64,000 bases of DNA from Balneola sp. EhC07 (GTDB taxonomy: Bacteria > Bacteroidota > Rhodothermia > Balneolales > Balneolaceae): assembly GCF_001650905.1 (NCBI RefSeq), contig NZ_LXYG01000017.1, positions 124,001 through 188,000 of the forward strand. Reading direction: 5' to 3'. Shown one piece after another: positions 27,602 through 40,008 of this stretch; position 1 is the first letter of the stretch; every line of letters starts with the position of its first letter. A program made the position numbers and the translations under genes. A model generated the notes under the pieces. That model was not told the origin of the DNA. It did no database searches and was given only the letters and a program-made list of their open reading frames with translations.

Positions 27602-30055
27602 CTAAACCTCTTCTTCTTCCTCATTTGCCACACGAGTTACGGCAGCGATGTTTCCTTCGTCATCTAGTCTCATAATACGAACACCCTGAGTATTTCTTCC
27701 CATAGTTCGTATTCCTGAACAACCCATTCTGATCACTTTACCTCTTTCGGTAATGATCATAAGGTCGTCCTCATCAGTGACTTCTTTAAGGGCAATAAGA
27801 CTTCCGGTTTTCTTAGTAACCTTTAGTGTTATCACGCCTTTACCGCCACGAGATTGTTCTCTGTAATCATCAACGAGGGACCGTTTTCCGAATCCATTCT
27901 CTGAGATAGCCAGAACAGTAGCTTCATGAGTATTGCGAATCACAACCATATCCACAACTTCATCATCTTTGCCGAGATTCATGCCACGAACACCGGAAGT
28001 GTTTCTACCCATTTCTCTAGCTTCAGATTCGTGGAACCTGATGGCGCGACCGTTTTTATTGGCCAGAATAATGTTGCTGTCACCATCTGTAAGTTCTGCT
28101 CCAAGAAGAGAATCACCATCCTTGATGTTAATCGCGATAATGCCATCACGTCTTGGACGTGAATAAGCTTCCAGTGAAGTCTTTTTGATCTGTCCTTCTT
28201 TAGTTGCCATAATGATAGAGTGCTTTTTCACATACTCTTCATCATCCAGGGTTTTAACAGGGACAAAGGCTTTAATGTGATCTTCTTTATCAATTTCAAT
28301 GAGATTCACAATTGCACGACCTCGAGCAAGGCGACCTCCTTCAGGTATTTCATAAACCTTCAACCAGTAACATTGTCCTTTTTCCGTAAAGAAGAGAATG
28401 TAATTATGATTGGTGGCTACGAATAAATGTTCTACCCACTCCTCATCTCTGGTGGTAGTTCCTTTCATTCCTTTTCCGCCGCGACGTTGTCTTCTGTATC
28501 CGCTAACAGGCATTCTTTTGATAAAGCCTTTATTAGAAATAGTAACAACTACATCTTCATCAGCAATCATATCTTCGATATTGAAATCATCAGCGGAGTA
28601 CACAACTTGTGTTCTTCGTTCATCACCATATCGCTCTTTGATATCCTGTAGCTCTGCTTTGATGATATCAAACTGGATATCTCTATTGGCTAAAATTTCA
28701 CGGAAACGTTCAATTTTGTCTACAATTTCTTGATACTCAGTATCGATCTTATCGCGCTCTAACCCGGTAAGTTTTTGAAGGCGCATTTCCAGAATAGCTT
28801 TTGCCTGGATATCTGTTAATGCGAATTGCTTACGAAGCCCAACGTTTGCTTCCTGTGGATTTTTTGAAGCACGAATAGTCTTAATTACTTCATCAAGATT
28901 ATCAAGCGCAATTTTAAGTCCCTCTAAAATATGAGCGCGCGCTTCTGCTTGATCGAGATCATAAATCGTTCTCCGAATAACAACGTCAACGCGGTGTTCT
29001 ACATAGTGGAAAATTAATTCTTTAAGACCCATTACTTTAGGTCGACCTTTAACGAGGGCTAAACTAATTACACCAAAAGTGGTTTGCATTTGGGTGTACT
29101 TATAAAGCTGGTTTAAAACCACTCCTGCATTAGCAGATCTCTTAAGAATGATAACAACACGCATACCGTCACGATCGGACTCGTCACGAATTTCTGAGAT
29201 CTCAGTTATTTTCTCGTTATTAACAAGTTCAGCAACTTTTTGAATCAGCGTACTCTTATTAACCTGATAAGGAATTTCGGTAATGACAATTTGCTCTCTA
29301 CCGCCCCTAAGCTCTTCAGTACTAGCTCTTGCTCGCAGAGTAATCTTTCCACGACCAGTTTCGTAAGCTTCTTTTACTCCTTCATATCCATAGATAATGC
29401 CTGCCGTTGGAAAATCCGGAGCTGTAATATGCTCCATTAATTCTTTGGTTTCAATATCCTGATTCTGGATGTAAGCGGTTATTCCATTTATAACTTCCGT
29501 CAAGTTATGCGGAGCCATGTTTGTGGCCATCCCAACCGCAATACCTGATGAACCATTTATAAGAAGGTTCGGAAGAGCCGCAGGCATAACAGTAGGTTCT
29601 TCGAGCGTATCATCAAAGTTCGATTGAAAATCTACTGTGTCTTTATTTAAATCAGTCAAAAGTTCTTCTGCAATTCTGTCCATACGAACTTCTGTATAAC
29701 GCATTGCAGCTGCGGAATCACCATCAACAGAACCAAAGTTACCTTGGCCGTCAACAAGCGGATATCTCAAAGAGAAATCCTGAACCATTCTTACGATAGT
29801 GTCATAAACAGCAGTATCACCATGCGGGTGATACTTACCCAAAACCTCACCAACAATACGAGCACTTTTCTTGTAGCCACGATTGTGAAGCATTCCAAGA
29901 TCACTCATTCCAAATAAAGCCCTTCTGTGTACCGGCTTTAATCCGTCACGAACATCCGGAAGTGCACGAGATACAATCACCGACATCGAATAATCGATGT
30001 AGGATGATTCCATTTCGTCTTCTATAGTAATAGGTATAATTTTTTCTCTAGCCAT
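27602..30055 (-). CDS. gyrA: DNA gyrase subunit A
   Basis: An 817-residue type IIA topoisomerase subunit. The N terminus shows [21 protein letters not shown], the quinolone-resistance region [18 protein letters not shown], and the catalytic Tyr in [11 protein letters not shown]. The C-terminal six-bladed DNA-wrapping domain (about 500-810) carries the GyrA-box-like RRGGKGM and ends in an acidic tail EEEEEV. It lies 36 bp downstream of gyrB on the same strand. Confidence 0.97.
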   Translation of the reverse strand: MAREKIIPITIEDEMESSYIDYSMSVIVSRALPDVRDGLKPVHRRALFGMSDLGMLHNRGYKKSARIVGEVLGKYHPHGDTAVYDTIVRMVQDFSLRYPLVDGQGNFGSVDGDSAAAMRYTEVRMDRIAEELLTDLNKDTVDFQSNFDDTLEEPTVMPAALPNLLINGSSGIAVGMATNMAPHNLTEVINGITAYIQNQDIETKELMEHITAPDFPTAGIIYGYEGVKEAYETGRGKITLRARASTEELRGGREQIVITEIPYQVNKSTLIQKVAELVNNEKITEISEIRDESDRDGMRVVIILKRSANAGVVLNQLYKYTQMQTTFGVISLALVKGRPKVMGLKELIFHYVEHRVDVVIRRTIYDLDQAEARAHILEGLKIALDNLDEVIKTIRASKNPQEANVGLRKQFALTDIQAKAILEMRLQKLTGLERDKIDTEYQEIVDKIERFREILANRDIQFDIIKAELQDIKERYGDERRTQVVYSADDFNIEDMIADEDVVVTISNKGFIKRMPVSGYRRQRRGGKGMKGTTTRDEEWVEHLFVATNHNYILFFTEKGQCYWLKVYEIPEGGRLARGRAIVNLIEIDKEDHIKAFVPVKTLDDEEYVKKHSIIMATKEGQIKKTSLEAYSRPRRDGIIAINIKDGDSLLGAELTDGDSNIILANKNGRAIRFHESEAREMGRNTSGVRGMNLGKDDEVVDMVVIRNTHEATVLAISENGFGKRSLVDDYREQSRGGKGVITLKVTKKTGSLIALKEVTDEDDLMIITERGKVIRMGCSGIRTMGRNTQGVRIMRLDDEGNIAAVTRVANEEEEEV

Positions 30056-30091
30056 ATCTTAAATAATAAATTCTTTTTGTATTGTTTCGGC

Positions 30092-32050
<1,959 letters not shown>

Positions 32051-32181
32051 TTAGATGTGTAATTTGATAGTCGAAAATAGTGCTTACACGGGCAAAATCA
32101 AAAAAAGTGAAGAGTTATATCAAAAAAAATAGAGATTAAAATTCTGAAGCCAAATTCAACCAAATTTTGCAACCCCATTAA

Positions 32182-32210
32182 TGTGGATAATTGCAGAAAA
32201 ATGTGAATAA
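32182..32210. other. Two same-strand DnaA-box-like 9-mers between gyrB and rpmB
   Basis: TGTGGATAA (32182-32190, exact complement of TTATCCACA) and TGTGAATAA (32202-32210, one mismatch) are spaced 20 bp apart in an AT-rich divergent intergenic region (32030-32310). This could be DnaA control of gyrB/rpmB or part of an origin, or chance. Confidence 0.4.
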
Positions 32211-32310
32211 TTCAGTTTTTTGATAAAAATACTACTAAAAACGTTGATGTTTGGAGAGAATAGCTCTATCTTTGGCGTCTATTTCTCAATGAAAAATCAA
32301 TTATTATAAG

Positions 32311-32556
32311 ATGTCGCGAAGAGACGATATTACCGGAAAAAAAGCACTGAACGGTTACCGTTCATCTAAGTCTAACAATAAGACTAAGCATCGCTTTAAT
32401 TTGAATTTACAGAAAAGACGCTTCTACATACCAGAAGAAGATAAGTGGGTAACACTTAAGGTGTCTGCTAAAACATTACGTACTATCAATAAGAAAGGTA
32501 TTACTGAAGTTTTAAAAGATGCTCGTCGTAAAGGAACCCTGTTAAAAGAGGTATAA
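32311..32556 (+). CDS. rpmB: Ribosomal protein L28
   Basis: An 81-residue large-subunit protein beginning [19 protein letters not shown], with the conserved [18 protein letters not shown] and [16 protein letters not shown] segments. The order rpmB-rpmG-DUF4295 is the usual one in Bacteroidota. The three genes are separated by 4-8 bp and share a terminator. Confidence 0.95.
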   Translation: MSRRDDITGKKALNGYRSSKSNNKTKHRFNLNLQKRRFYIPEEDKWVTLKVSAKTLRTINKKGITEVLKDARRKGTLLKEV

Positions 32557-32560
32557 GAAA

Positions 32561-32725
32561 ATGGCAAAAGGAAACAGAGTTCAAGTGATTTTGGAGTGTA
32601 CTGAAAAACCTGGTTCATCTAGATATGTGACCACGAAAAACAGACGTACGCAAACTGACCGCATGGAACTAAAAAAATATAATCCTGTTTTGCGTAAGCA
32701 TACAGTTCATAAAGAAATTAAATAA
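32561..32725 (+). CDS. rpmG: Ribosomal protein L33
   Basis: A 54-residue protein read directly from the sequence: [18 protein letters not shown] then [20 protein letters not shown]. It has the L33 core with the KNRRT and LxLKKY signatures. One Cys remains (ILECTE), so it is not a four-Cys zinc-binding form. It begins 4 bp after rpmB. Confidence 0.95.
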   Translation: MAKGNRVQVILECTEKPGSSRYVTTKNRRTQTDRMELKKYNPVLRKHTVHKEIK

Positions 32726-32733
32726 TCTGAGAC

Positions 32734-32904
32734 ATGGCTAAGAAACAAGTATTCGGTTCAGACGCACTAGCAGCAAAAGCGGCTCAACGCCGTATGGCAA
32801 AGGTTATCATTTCTACTAAAAATGAAAACGGTAAGTACTCTTATCGTGAAGCAATGGTAGATCAGGATAACGTAAAAGACTTTATCCAAAGCAATAAGGC
32901 GTAA
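32734..32904 (+). CDS. DUF4295 small basic protein
   Basis: A 56-residue protein (MAKKQVFGSDALAAKAAQRR, then MAKVIISTKNENGKYSYREA) in the position where Bacteroidota genomes carry a DUF4295 gene after rpmG. It is basic and small, consistent with a ribosome-associated protein, but its function is not established. It starts 8 bp after rpmG. Confidence 0.8.
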   Translation: MAKKQVFGSDALAAKAAQRRMAKVIISTKNENGKYSYREAMVDQDNVKDFIQSNKA

Positions 32905-32922
32905 TTCCGTTAAAAAAGATTT

Positions 32923-32960
32923 AAAAGGTTACGCAAGAAAATTGTGTAACCTTTTTTTTT
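32923..32960 (+). terminator. Terminator of the rpmB-rpmG-DUF4295 operon
   Basis: AAAAGGTTAC pairs with GTAACCTTTT across a 13-base loop and runs into nine T residues, 18 bp after the DUF4295 stop. Confidence 0.9.
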
Positions 32961-32990
32961 GCTTAATTTTAAAGGATTATTAAAAATACT

Positions 32991-33449
32991 ATGGCTTTAA
33001 AAGAACAAATTCTCGAAGACCTGAAAACAGCAATGAAAGCTAAGGACAAAGACCGTTTACAGGTTCTGCGTTCATTGAAAGCTAAACTTCAGGAAAAAGA
33101 AATAGCTGAACGAAAAGATGGAGAGGCTACTTTAACTGAAGAGCAGGCAATTGCTGTTTTGATGAAAGCGGCTAAGCAAAGAAAAGAATCCATCACCCAG
33201 TTTGAAGAGGGTAATCGTGAAGATCTTGCTGAAAAAGAAAAGGCTGAGCTAGAGATCATTGAAGAATATCTCCCGAAAATGCTTACTGAAGATGAAGTTC
33301 GTGAAGTTGTCTCAAAAAAGATTGCAGATCTCGGAGCAGAAGGCCCTCAGGATATGGGAAAAGTTATGGGGCCAATTATGGGAATGCTGAAGGGAAAAGC
33401 TGACGGCGGTATGGTAAGCAAAGTTGTTAAAGAGGAGCTCAGCAACTAA
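32991..33449 (+). CDS. GatB/YqeY-domain protein
   Basis: A 152-residue helical protein with MKAKDKDRLQVLRSLKAKLQEKEIAERK, AAKQRKESITQFEEGNR and the C-terminal DMGKVMGPIMGMLKGKADG motif of YqeY. It resembles the tRNA-binding tail of GatB, and its exact role is unsettled. Its TAA stop overlaps the cvpA start by one base, linking it to the cvpA-tyrS-xth series. Confidence 0.9.
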   Translation: MALKEQILEDLKTAMKAKDKDRLQVLRSLKAKLQEKEIAERKDGEATLTEEQAIAVLMKAAKQRKESITQFEEGNREDLAEKEKAELEIIEEYLPKMLTEDEVREVVSKKIADLGAEGPQDMGKVMGPIMGMLKGKADGGMVSKVVKEELSN

Positions 33450-34009
33450 TGAATACGGTGGACATAATAATTGCCATCCCCGTTCTGTATTTTGGATACA
33501 AAGGTGCCGTTAATGGTTTTGTGAAGGAGATTCTCAATATTGTGGGGATAACACTAGCGATCTTTTTGACGTTCAATTACATGGATGCCTTCGGAAATAT
33601 CATCGCACCGTTTTTTGAAGATACCCCGGAATATATACCATTTGCTTCGGGAGTGATCTTGTTTCTTGGCACGCTTATTATAATCGCCGTTATTGCGTAT
33701 CTCACTAAGAAATTTCTGGAAGCTGTTAAACTCGGAGCGGTAAACAGGGTTGTCGGTGCTCTTTTCGGAGCGCTTAAAGCCAGTATGATCGTAAGTGCCG
33801 GTCTATTGCTAATCTCAGGATTTAATGTTCCTGCTGAAGAAACAAGAGAAGATTCACTGCTTTACGATTATATAATTCAGGTTGGGCCCGCTGCTTATGA
33901 AACCATTGCATTCATTTATCCCGGAGCGGAAGGGTTTACAGAAACCATTCAGGAAAACATCAACAAATACAATCCGGCAGAAAACCTGCCCATTTTAAAA
34001 GATAATTAA
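33449..34009 (+). CDS. CvpA-family membrane protein
   Basis: A 186-residue inner membrane protein with four hydrophobic helices (about residues 2-20, 25-45, 63-88 and 100-125). It starts MNTVDIIIAIPVLYFGYKGAVNGFVKE, typical of CvpA, linked in E. coli to colicin V production and envelope homeostasis. It is co-translated with the YqeY gene and followed 2 bp later by tyrS. Confidence 0.85.
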   Translation: MNTVDIIIAIPVLYFGYKGAVNGFVKEILNIVGITLAIFLTFNYMDAFGNIIAPFFEDTPEYIPFASGVILFLGTLIIIAVIAYLTKKFLEAVKLGAVNRVVGALFGALKASMIVSAGLLLISGFNVPAEETREDSLLYDYIIQVGPAAYETIAFIYPGAEGFTETIQENINKYNPAENLPILKDN

Positions 34010-34011
34010 CA

Positions 34012-35226
34012 ATGTCATTTCCAAGTGTTGAAGAACAATTAGCAATCATTAAAAGAGGAGCGGTTGAAATTGTTCCTGAGCAAGAGCTGATTGAAAAACT
34101 CAAGAAATCAAAGAAAGAGAATAAACCTCTAAGAGTTAAGTTAGGTGTTGATCCTACTCGTCCTGATCTGCACTTAGGTCATTCTGTGATCTTAAGAAAA
34201 ATGAGGCAATTCCAGGATCTTGGACACGAAGTGATTCTGATCATAGGTGGATTTACCGCAATGATCGGTGATCCAACCGGGCAAAATAAAACGCGTCCAC
34301 CGTTGACTATTGAAGAAGTAAATGAGAATGCGCAGACATATATAGATCAGGCAAAAAAGATCCTGGATGAAGACAAGCTTACGCTGACCAATAATAATGA
34401 TTGGTTAGGCCCGATGGACTTTATGGATGTGGTTCGTCTATCTTCGAAATTGACTGTTGCAAGAATGATCGAAAGAGATGATTTTTCAAAACGATTTGAG
34501 AATAATGAGGCGATTTCACTACACGAATTTTTATACCCTCTAGCACAAGGGCAGGATTCTGTTTACTTGAAGTCAGATATTGAATTAGGTGGAACCGATC
34601 AGAAGTTTAATTTATTGGTAGGAAGACAGCTCCAAAAAGATGACGGGCAAGATCAGCAGGTTTGCTTGATGATGCCGTTGTTGGTTGGGACCGATGGTTC
34701 TGCTAAAATGTCTAAATCTTACGATAACTATATCGGAATAGATGAAGCTCCAAACGACATGTACGGTAAAACTTTATCAGTTCCTGATGAGTTGATCTAC
34801 ACCTATTTCGAACTGGTTACTGATATTGCAACGGAAGATCTTCCTGCGATCAAAGAGAAAGCTGAAAAAGATCCGCGGAATGCTAAACATGATCTGGCAT
34901 ACACTGTTGTTAGAATGTATCATGGTGAAGAAAGTGCAAAAGCTGCTAAAGATCACTTTGAGCAAACGGTGATCAACAAGCAGGTTCCGGACGACGCTCC
35001 CGAATTCGAATATAATTCCGGTGAAGAATTAAGACTTCTGGATGTTATTAGTGATACCGGTTTCTCTCCAAGTAACGGTGAAACAAAGCGTATGATGAAA
35101 CAGGGTGGAATCAGCCTGGATGACGAAAAGATCAAAGACATCAATCATACTATTACGCTGGAATCGGGTCAGGAAGTAGCTCTAAAAGTTGGAAAAAGGA
35201 ATTTCGGAATCATCAAAGGGAAATAA
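34012..35226 (+). CDS. tyrS: Tyrosyl-tRNA synthetase
   Basis: A 404-residue class I aminoacyl-tRNA synthetase. The HIGH motif is LHLGHSVIL and the KMSKS motif is SAKMSKSYDNYIG. A C-terminal S4 RNA-binding domain (about 335-404, RLLDVISDTGFSPSNGETKRMM) is present. The sequence resembles the bacterial TyrZ-like type rather than E. coli TyrS. It ends exactly one base before the TTG start of xth. Confidence 0.95.
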   Translation: MSFPSVEEQLAIIKRGAVEIVPEQELIEKLKKSKKENKPLRVKLGVDPTRPDLHLGHSVILRKMRQFQDLGHEVILIIGGFTAMIGDPTGQNKTRPPLTIEEVNENAQTYIDQAKKILDEDKLTLTNNNDWLGPMDFMDVVRLSSKLTVARMIERDDFSKRFENNEAISLHEFLYPLAQGQDSVYLKSDIELGGTDQKFNLLVGRQLQKDDGQDQQVCLMMPLLVGTDGSAKMSKSYDNYIGIDEAPNDMYGKTLSVPDELIYTYFELVTDIATEDLPAIKEKAEKDPRNAKHDLAYTVVRMYHGEESAKAAKDHFEQTVINKQVPDDAPEFEYNSGEELRLLDVISDTGFSPSNGETKRMMKQGGISLDDEKIKDINHTITLESGQEVALKVGKRNFGIIKGK

Positions 35227-35994
35227 TTGATAAAGATAAGCTCCTACAACGTAAACGGAATAAGAGCCGCTCACCGAAAAGGTTTTATTGACTGGGTTGA
35301 AGAATCCGCTCCTGATATTATTTGCATACAGGAGTTGAGAGCAGATGAAACTCAGATTCCCGAAGAAGTAAAAGAGCTTGGGTATCATCAATACCATCAT
35401 ATAGCCGAGAAAAAAGGATACTCCGGGGTTTCTATTTTATCCAAAGAAAAACCGCTCAATATTTTTGAAGGAGTTGGAACCGAATGGATAGATAAAGAAG
35501 GGAGAGTATTGGTTCTCGAATTCGACGCTTTCTATGTTTGCTCAGTTTATGCACCCAGCGGAACAACGGGAGATATAAGACAGGACATGAAATATAAGTT
35601 TCTGGACGATTTTTATAAGTTCGGAGAGTCTTATCTAAAAAAGGGTAACGAAATTGTCTTTTGCGGGGACTTCAATATTTGTCATGAAGCAATAGATATC
35701 CATAATCCTGAAAAGCAGAATAACACATCAGGATTTTTGCCGGAAGAAAGAAAGTGGGTCACAAGTTTTCTGGAACTTGGTTATGAAGACGTGTTCAGAA
35801 ACCTACATCAAAATGAAGGCGATCTCTATAGCTGGTGGAGTTATCGGGCGGCCTCGAAAGAGAGAAACAAAGGCTGGAGGATCGATTATCATTTAGCGAC
35901 AAAAGGCCTGGCGTCCAAAGCTGTTGAAGCAGAGATTGAAATGAAATGGGATATCTCAGATCATGCACCGGTTTCTGTTGTGTATGATATTTAG
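35227..35994 (+). CDS. xth: Exodeoxyribonuclease III / AP endonuclease
   Basis: A 255-residue member of the exonuclease-endonuclease-phosphatase family, acting in base excision repair. The TTG start (35227) is supported by an AAAGGG 5 bp upstream and by the family opening MIKISSYNVNGIRAA. Catalytic motifs are IQELRADE, VCSVYAPSG, CGDFNICHEAIDI and a late SDHAPVSV. It is the last gene of the yqeY-cvpA-tyrS-xth series. Confidence 0.94.
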   Translation: MIKISSYNVNGIRAAHRKGFIDWVEESAPDIICIQELRADETQIPEEVKELGYHQYHHIAEKKGYSGVSILSKEKPLNIFEGVGTEWIDKEGRVLVLEFDAFYVCSVYAPSGTTGDIRQDMKYKFLDDFYKFGESYLKKGNEIVFCGDFNICHEAIDIHNPEKQNNTSGFLPEERKWVTSFLELGYEDVFRNLHQNEGDLYSWWSYRAASKERNKGWRIDYHLATKGLASKAVEAEIEMKWDISDHAPVSVVYDI

Positions 35995-36001
35995 TTAGCG
36001 G

Positions 36002-37138
36002 TTATCTGTTTGCTAAAGTCTTTAGGATAATTTCTTTGAACATGGCAATCCCGGTTTCGATAATTTCGTCGGGGAAGTCGTAATCTGGATTGTGTAATGC
36101 AGGAGTTTCTTCTCCTGATCCTAATCCAAACATGGCTCCGGGATAACGCTGAGTAAATACACCAAAATCCTCCCCGAATTTAAAGGGATGCTTTCTCTGA
36201 TTCAGATCAAAGCCAGACTTTTCTGCGGCTGTTTTTATTATTGCGTTGCAAAAAGAGTCATTCTTGGTTGCTGAAAAGTAATCGAACCAAAGCAGTTTGT
36301 GTTGCAAAGAATGTTTAAGCGCCACGTCCTGAGCAATGCTTTCAATTTTCTTCATTAAAGCATTCATTTCTTCAGGTGTCCATGTTCGGATCGTCAAATG
36401 AAGTTCTCCATCAGCCGGAGATACGCCATAATCTTTCGTTCCCATTGAACTATACACGGGTGTAATTAAGGCAAAATCTTCACTATTGATATCATTGACT
36501 ACAATATCATTATATCTATTGATAAGCTCTGCGATAGCTAAGGCAGGATTCAATCCATTTTCCGGTTCGGCCGCATGAGATTCTTTGCCATGAAGAGAGA
36601 TAGAAACACTTTGCACAGTAGCTGTAAATTCTGAACCGGTCGATACGATCTGATGCATTGGGAATCCCGGAAGGTTATGAAGCGCAAAGATGTAATCAGG
36701 AATGATCTGTTCAAAACTCTCGTCCGCCAAAATACCCGGAGCGCCCTCTCCTGTTTCCTCAGCCGGCTGAAAAAGCAGAACAATTCTGGCGTCTTCAAGT
36801 GAGGCATTTTGCAACCAATCGGCAAGGCCTGCAACAATTACCATATGACCGTCATGGCCACATTTGTGAGATACAGAATCGGTAACAGAGCGATATTCAA
36901 AACTATTAACCTCCTGAATAGGCAGGGCGTCTAATTCGCAGCGTATCATGATCGTTGTTTCAGGGACTCCGAAATCATAAACAGCAGCCACTCCCGTGCA
37001 TCCAAGATCTGTAATGACCTGATCAGGCTCAAACGGTAAGAGAAAGTTTACAATACGCTGAGCAGTTTCAAATTCCAGACCGCTTAGTTCAGGAAATCTG
37101 TGTAATTCTCTTCTTAAAGCAACTAATTGTTGTATCAT
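36002..37138 (-). CDS. M20-family amidohydrolase (carboxypeptidase-like)
   Basis: A 378-residue cytosolic metallohydrolase. Binuclear metal ligands are recognisable in SHKCGHDGHMV, the Glu pair in FQPAEETGEGAPG, IFALHNLPG and a C-terminal LHNPDYDFPDE. The dimerisation insert lies at about residues 180-290. Related enzymes hydrolyse N-acyl amino acids, hippurate or IAA conjugates, and the substrate cannot be told. It is convergent with xth, with 7 bp between stops. Confidence 0.88.
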   Translation of the reverse strand: MIQQLVALRRELHRFPELSGLEFETAQRIVNFLLPFEPDQVITDLGCTGVAAVYDFGVPETTIMIRCELDALPIQEVNSFEYRSVTDSVSHKCGHDGHMVIVAGLADWLQNASLEDARIVLLFQPAEETGEGAPGILADESFEQIIPDYIFALHNLPGFPMHQIVSTGSEFTATVQSVSISLHGKESHAAEPENGLNPALAIAELINRYNDIVVNDINSEDFALITPVYSSMGTKDYGVSPADGELHLTIRTWTPEEMNALMKKIESIAQDVALKHSLQHKLLWFDYFSATKNDSFCNAIIKTAAEKSGFDLNQRKHPFKFGEDFGVFTQRYPGAMFGLGSGEETPALHNPDYDFPDEIIETGIAMFKEIILKTLANR

Positions 37139-37268
37139 TTAAAAGATCTTTTTGTGATCGAAATTTGTCAGGATGATTATAATGTGGGTAAGTTTTAACT
37201 AAATAAGGATGCTATTAGTTCATACATTGAATATATTAGCTTAACGCTAAACAATTTAACGTGTATCT

Positions 37269-37718
37269 ATGCCAACTCATTTTGAAGGCACCAAAGAGCA
37301 AAAAAATACATTAAATACTTTCATCAAATTGATGAGGGCAACAGAAAGTCTTAATCAAAGATTGTGCAGACATTTGTCAGAAGCAAATCTTACGATAAGT
37401 CAATTCGGTGTTTTGGAAGCGTTACTTCATTTAGGTCCTCAAAATCAGAAAGAACTAGGGCAAAAACTTTTGAAAAGCGGGGGGAATATAACATTGGTTA
37501 TAGACAATCTGGAAAAGAGTGGTTTTGTAAGCAGAAAAAAAGATCAAAATGACAGAAGAGCGTTGATAGTAGAGTTAACAGCACAAGGGAAAAGTTTTAT
37601 TGAAGATTTTTTCCCTAAGCATCTGGATAAGATTTCTGAAGAATTCAGCGTTCTTGACGATAAAGAGAAAGAAGAACTGGCGAGGCTTTGTAAGAAAATT
37701 GGAATGAAGGAAGAATAA
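37269..37718 (+). CDS. MarR-family transcriptional regulator
   Basis: A 149-residue dimeric winged-helix repressor. The DNA-recognition region reads LTISQFGVLEALLHLGPQNQKELGQ, followed by KSGGNITLVIDNLEKSGFVSRKKDQNDRRA, the wing with the conserved D-x-R-R. It stands alone, divergent from the M20 gene across 130 bp, so the M20 gene is a candidate target by position only. Confidence 0.9.
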   Translation: MPTHFEGTKEQKNTLNTFIKLMRATESLNQRLCRHLSEANLTISQFGVLEALLHLGPQNQKELGQKLLKSGGNITLVIDNLEKSGFVSRKKDQNDRRALIVELTAQGKSFIEDFFPKHLDKISEEFSVLDDKEKEELARLCKKIGMKEE

Positions 37719-37761
37719 GTTTCGTTATAACAAAAGAATTTTAAAACTCCATAAATCCCTC

Positions 37762-37797
37762 AGGGAGTAAGTCATGAAAAGCTTGCTCCCTTTTTTT
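37762..37797. terminator. Terminator after the MarR gene
   Basis: AGGGAGTAAG pairs with CTTGCTCCCT (one G-U pair) across a 10-base loop and is followed by seven T residues. It lies between the convergent MarR and uvrB genes. Confidence 0.85.
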
Positions 37798-37823
37798 ATC
37801 AATCTGTTTTTTCTAAAGGTTCA

Positions 37824-39878
37824 TCAAAGCTGATCTTCCAGTTGTCCGATCTGATCTCTGATCCTTGCAGCTTCTTCAAACTCCATATTTTTAGCGGCAT
37901 GAAGCATTGTTTTACGTAAATGCTCTATCAGTTTTTCTTTGCTTTCAAAAGTAACTTCGTTCATAGCAGGACTGGCTTTGTATTGAATCCCATCATCAGC
38001 AACTTTAATGGATTCCAGATAATCTTGCTGAGCAGCTTTTTCAGCTTCTTGCCCGAAATCCATGCTTTTGTTTGAGATCAAAGAAGGATCAACAAGTGGT
38101 TTCAGCTCTTTGATAATCGTTTGTGGAGTTATGCCATGCTTCTCATTGTACTCCATCTGAATTTTACGACGACGCTCAGTTTCGTCAAGAACCTTTTGCA
38201 TGCTGTCAGTAATTCTGTTAGCATACATAATGGCTTTACCGCCCACATTTCTGGCGGCACGACCAACGATTTGAAAAAGAGAAGTTTCTGACCTCAAAAA
38301 GCCTTCTTTGTCAGCGTCCATGATGGCAACCAAACTCAATTCAGGAATATCGATTCCTTCACGAAGAAGATTGATTCCAACAAGCACGTCAAAATCACCG
38401 CGCCGGAACTTATAAAGCACTTCAATTCTTTCCAGAGCATCTAATTCACTGTGCATGTATGCTGCCGAAACACCCACATTTTTGAGATATTCGCTGAGCT
38501 CTTCGCTTAGTCGCTTAGTTAAAGTAATAACCAAAACACGCTCTTTCTTCTCAATGCGCTGCCGGATCTCTTCCATCAGATCATCGACCTGATTATCAAG
38601 AGGACGAACTTCCAGTTCGGGTTCCATCAACCCGGTTGGGCGAATCAGTTGCTCAGTAAATGCTCCTTCACTTTTTTCCAGTTCATATTTACTTGGAGTC
38701 GCACTTACAAAGATCACTTGTTTAACGAGGTTTTCCCATTCGTCAAAAGTAAGGGGGCGGTTATCTAAAGCAGAAGGAAGTCGGAATCCGTGATCAACCA
38801 ACTGCACTTTTCTGGAGCGGTCGCCACCATACATTGCAGAGATCTGCGGGATGGTTTGGTGACTTTCATCTACAACCGTTAAAAAATCATCAGGGAAATA
38901 ATCGAGTAAACAAAAAGGTCGTTCTCCCGGCTTTCTGGCACTTAAGTAACGGGAATAATTTTCAATTCCGGAGCAATAACCAATCTCCTGTATCATCTCA
39001 ATATCAAAAAGAGTTCGCTGTTCAATGCGTTTTGCTTCGAGGAATTTTTCTTCATCAATAAGAACTTTGGTTCGCCACTGAAGCTCTTCCCGAATTTGTT
39101 TGATGGATTCTTCCAATCGAGATTTTGTAGTCACATAATGTGAAGCAGGATAGATCTTAAATTCATTTACCGTTTCTTTGATATCACCGGTATCAACATC
39201 GAACAACTGAAGTGATTCGATCTCATCTCCCCACTGAGATATCCGTAGTCCTTCATCAGAATAAGCCGGATAAACGTCGATAACATCACCGCGAACTCTG
39301 AAAGTCCCACGCTTGAATTCATTATCATTTCGATTGTAATGAAGATCAACCAAATCGTACAAAAGAGTATTTCTCGGAATGTTCATTCCCGTTTCCAGAG
39401 AAACGATCAGCTTAGCATATTCAGATGGAGAACCAATACCGTAAATACAACTTATGGAAGAAACGATCACAACATCGCGCCGACCTGAAAGCAAAGAACT
39501 TGTAGCGCGCAAACGCAGTCGCTGAATTTCTTCGTTGATGGAAAGATCTTTTTCGATGTATTTGTCCTGAGCCGACATATACGCTTCCGGCTGATAGTAA
39601 TCGTAGTAAGAGATAAAAAACTCAACACGATTGTCGGGGAAGAAATCACTTAACTCTCTGTATAATTGAGCGGCCAAAGTTTTGTTATGACTCATCACCA
39701 AGGTTGGGCGCTGCACATTTTCAATAACACTTGCAACGGTTCTGGTTTTACCGGAACCGGTTATTCCCAATAAAGTTTGAAATTTATCTCCGGCATTTAA
39801 CCCTTCCGTAAGCTCTTTAATTGCATTTGGCTGATCACCGGCCGGATTAAAAGGAGACTGTAAATTAAACTCTGACAT
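37824..39878 (-). CDS. uvrB: UvrABC system protein B
   Basis: A 684-residue damage-recognition helicase of nucleotide excision repair. The Walker A is GITGSGKTRTVASVI, and the beta-hairpin and helicase motifs include TVVDESHQT, FVSATPSKYELE and the C-terminal helicase half ending QIVGRAARN. The UVR motif that contacts UvrC is at the C terminus (AKNMEFEEAARIRDQI). The start is ATG at 39878. A TTG one codon upstream is in frame. Confidence 0.97.
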   Translation of the reverse strand: MSEFNLQSPFNPAGDQPNAIKELTEGLNAGDKFQTLLGITGSGKTRTVASVIENVQRPTLVMSHNKTLAAQLYRELSDFFPDNRVEFFISYYDYYQPEAYMSAQDKYIEKDLSINEEIQRLRLRATSSLLSGRRDVVIVSSISCIYGIGSPSEYAKLIVSLETGMNIPRNTLLYDLVDLHYNRNDNEFKRGTFRVRGDVIDVYPAYSDEGLRISQWGDEIESLQLFDVDTGDIKETVNEFKIYPASHYVTTKSRLEESIKQIREELQWRTKVLIDEEKFLEAKRIEQRTLFDIEMIQEIGYCSGIENYSRYLSARKPGERPFCLLDYFPDDFLTVVDESHQTIPQISAMYGGDRSRKVQLVDHGFRLPSALDNRPLTFDEWENLVKQVIFVSATPSKYELEKSEGAFTEQLIRPTGLMEPELEVRPLDNQVDDLMEEIRQRIEKKERVLVITLTKRLSEELSEYLKNVGVSAAYMHSELDALERIEVLYKFRRGDFDVLVGINLLREGIDIPELSLVAIMDADKEGFLRSETSLFQIVGRAARNVGGKAIMYANRITDSMQKVLDETERRRKIQMEYNEKHGITPQTIIKELKPLVDPSLISNKSMDFGQEAEKAAQQDYLESIKVADDGIQYKASPAMNEVTFESKEKLIEHLRKTMLHAAKNMEFEEAARIRDQIGQLEDQL

Positions 39879-40008
39879 CAATGGTTATTTAAATCTTTAA
39901 GCAACACACAAGGTACGCAAAATTAAGGAGGATTCGTTCCGGGATTGGGAATAGATTTTATAATTCAAGAGACTTTTGAACTCAATCTACTTCGTCATTT
40001 TGGAGGAT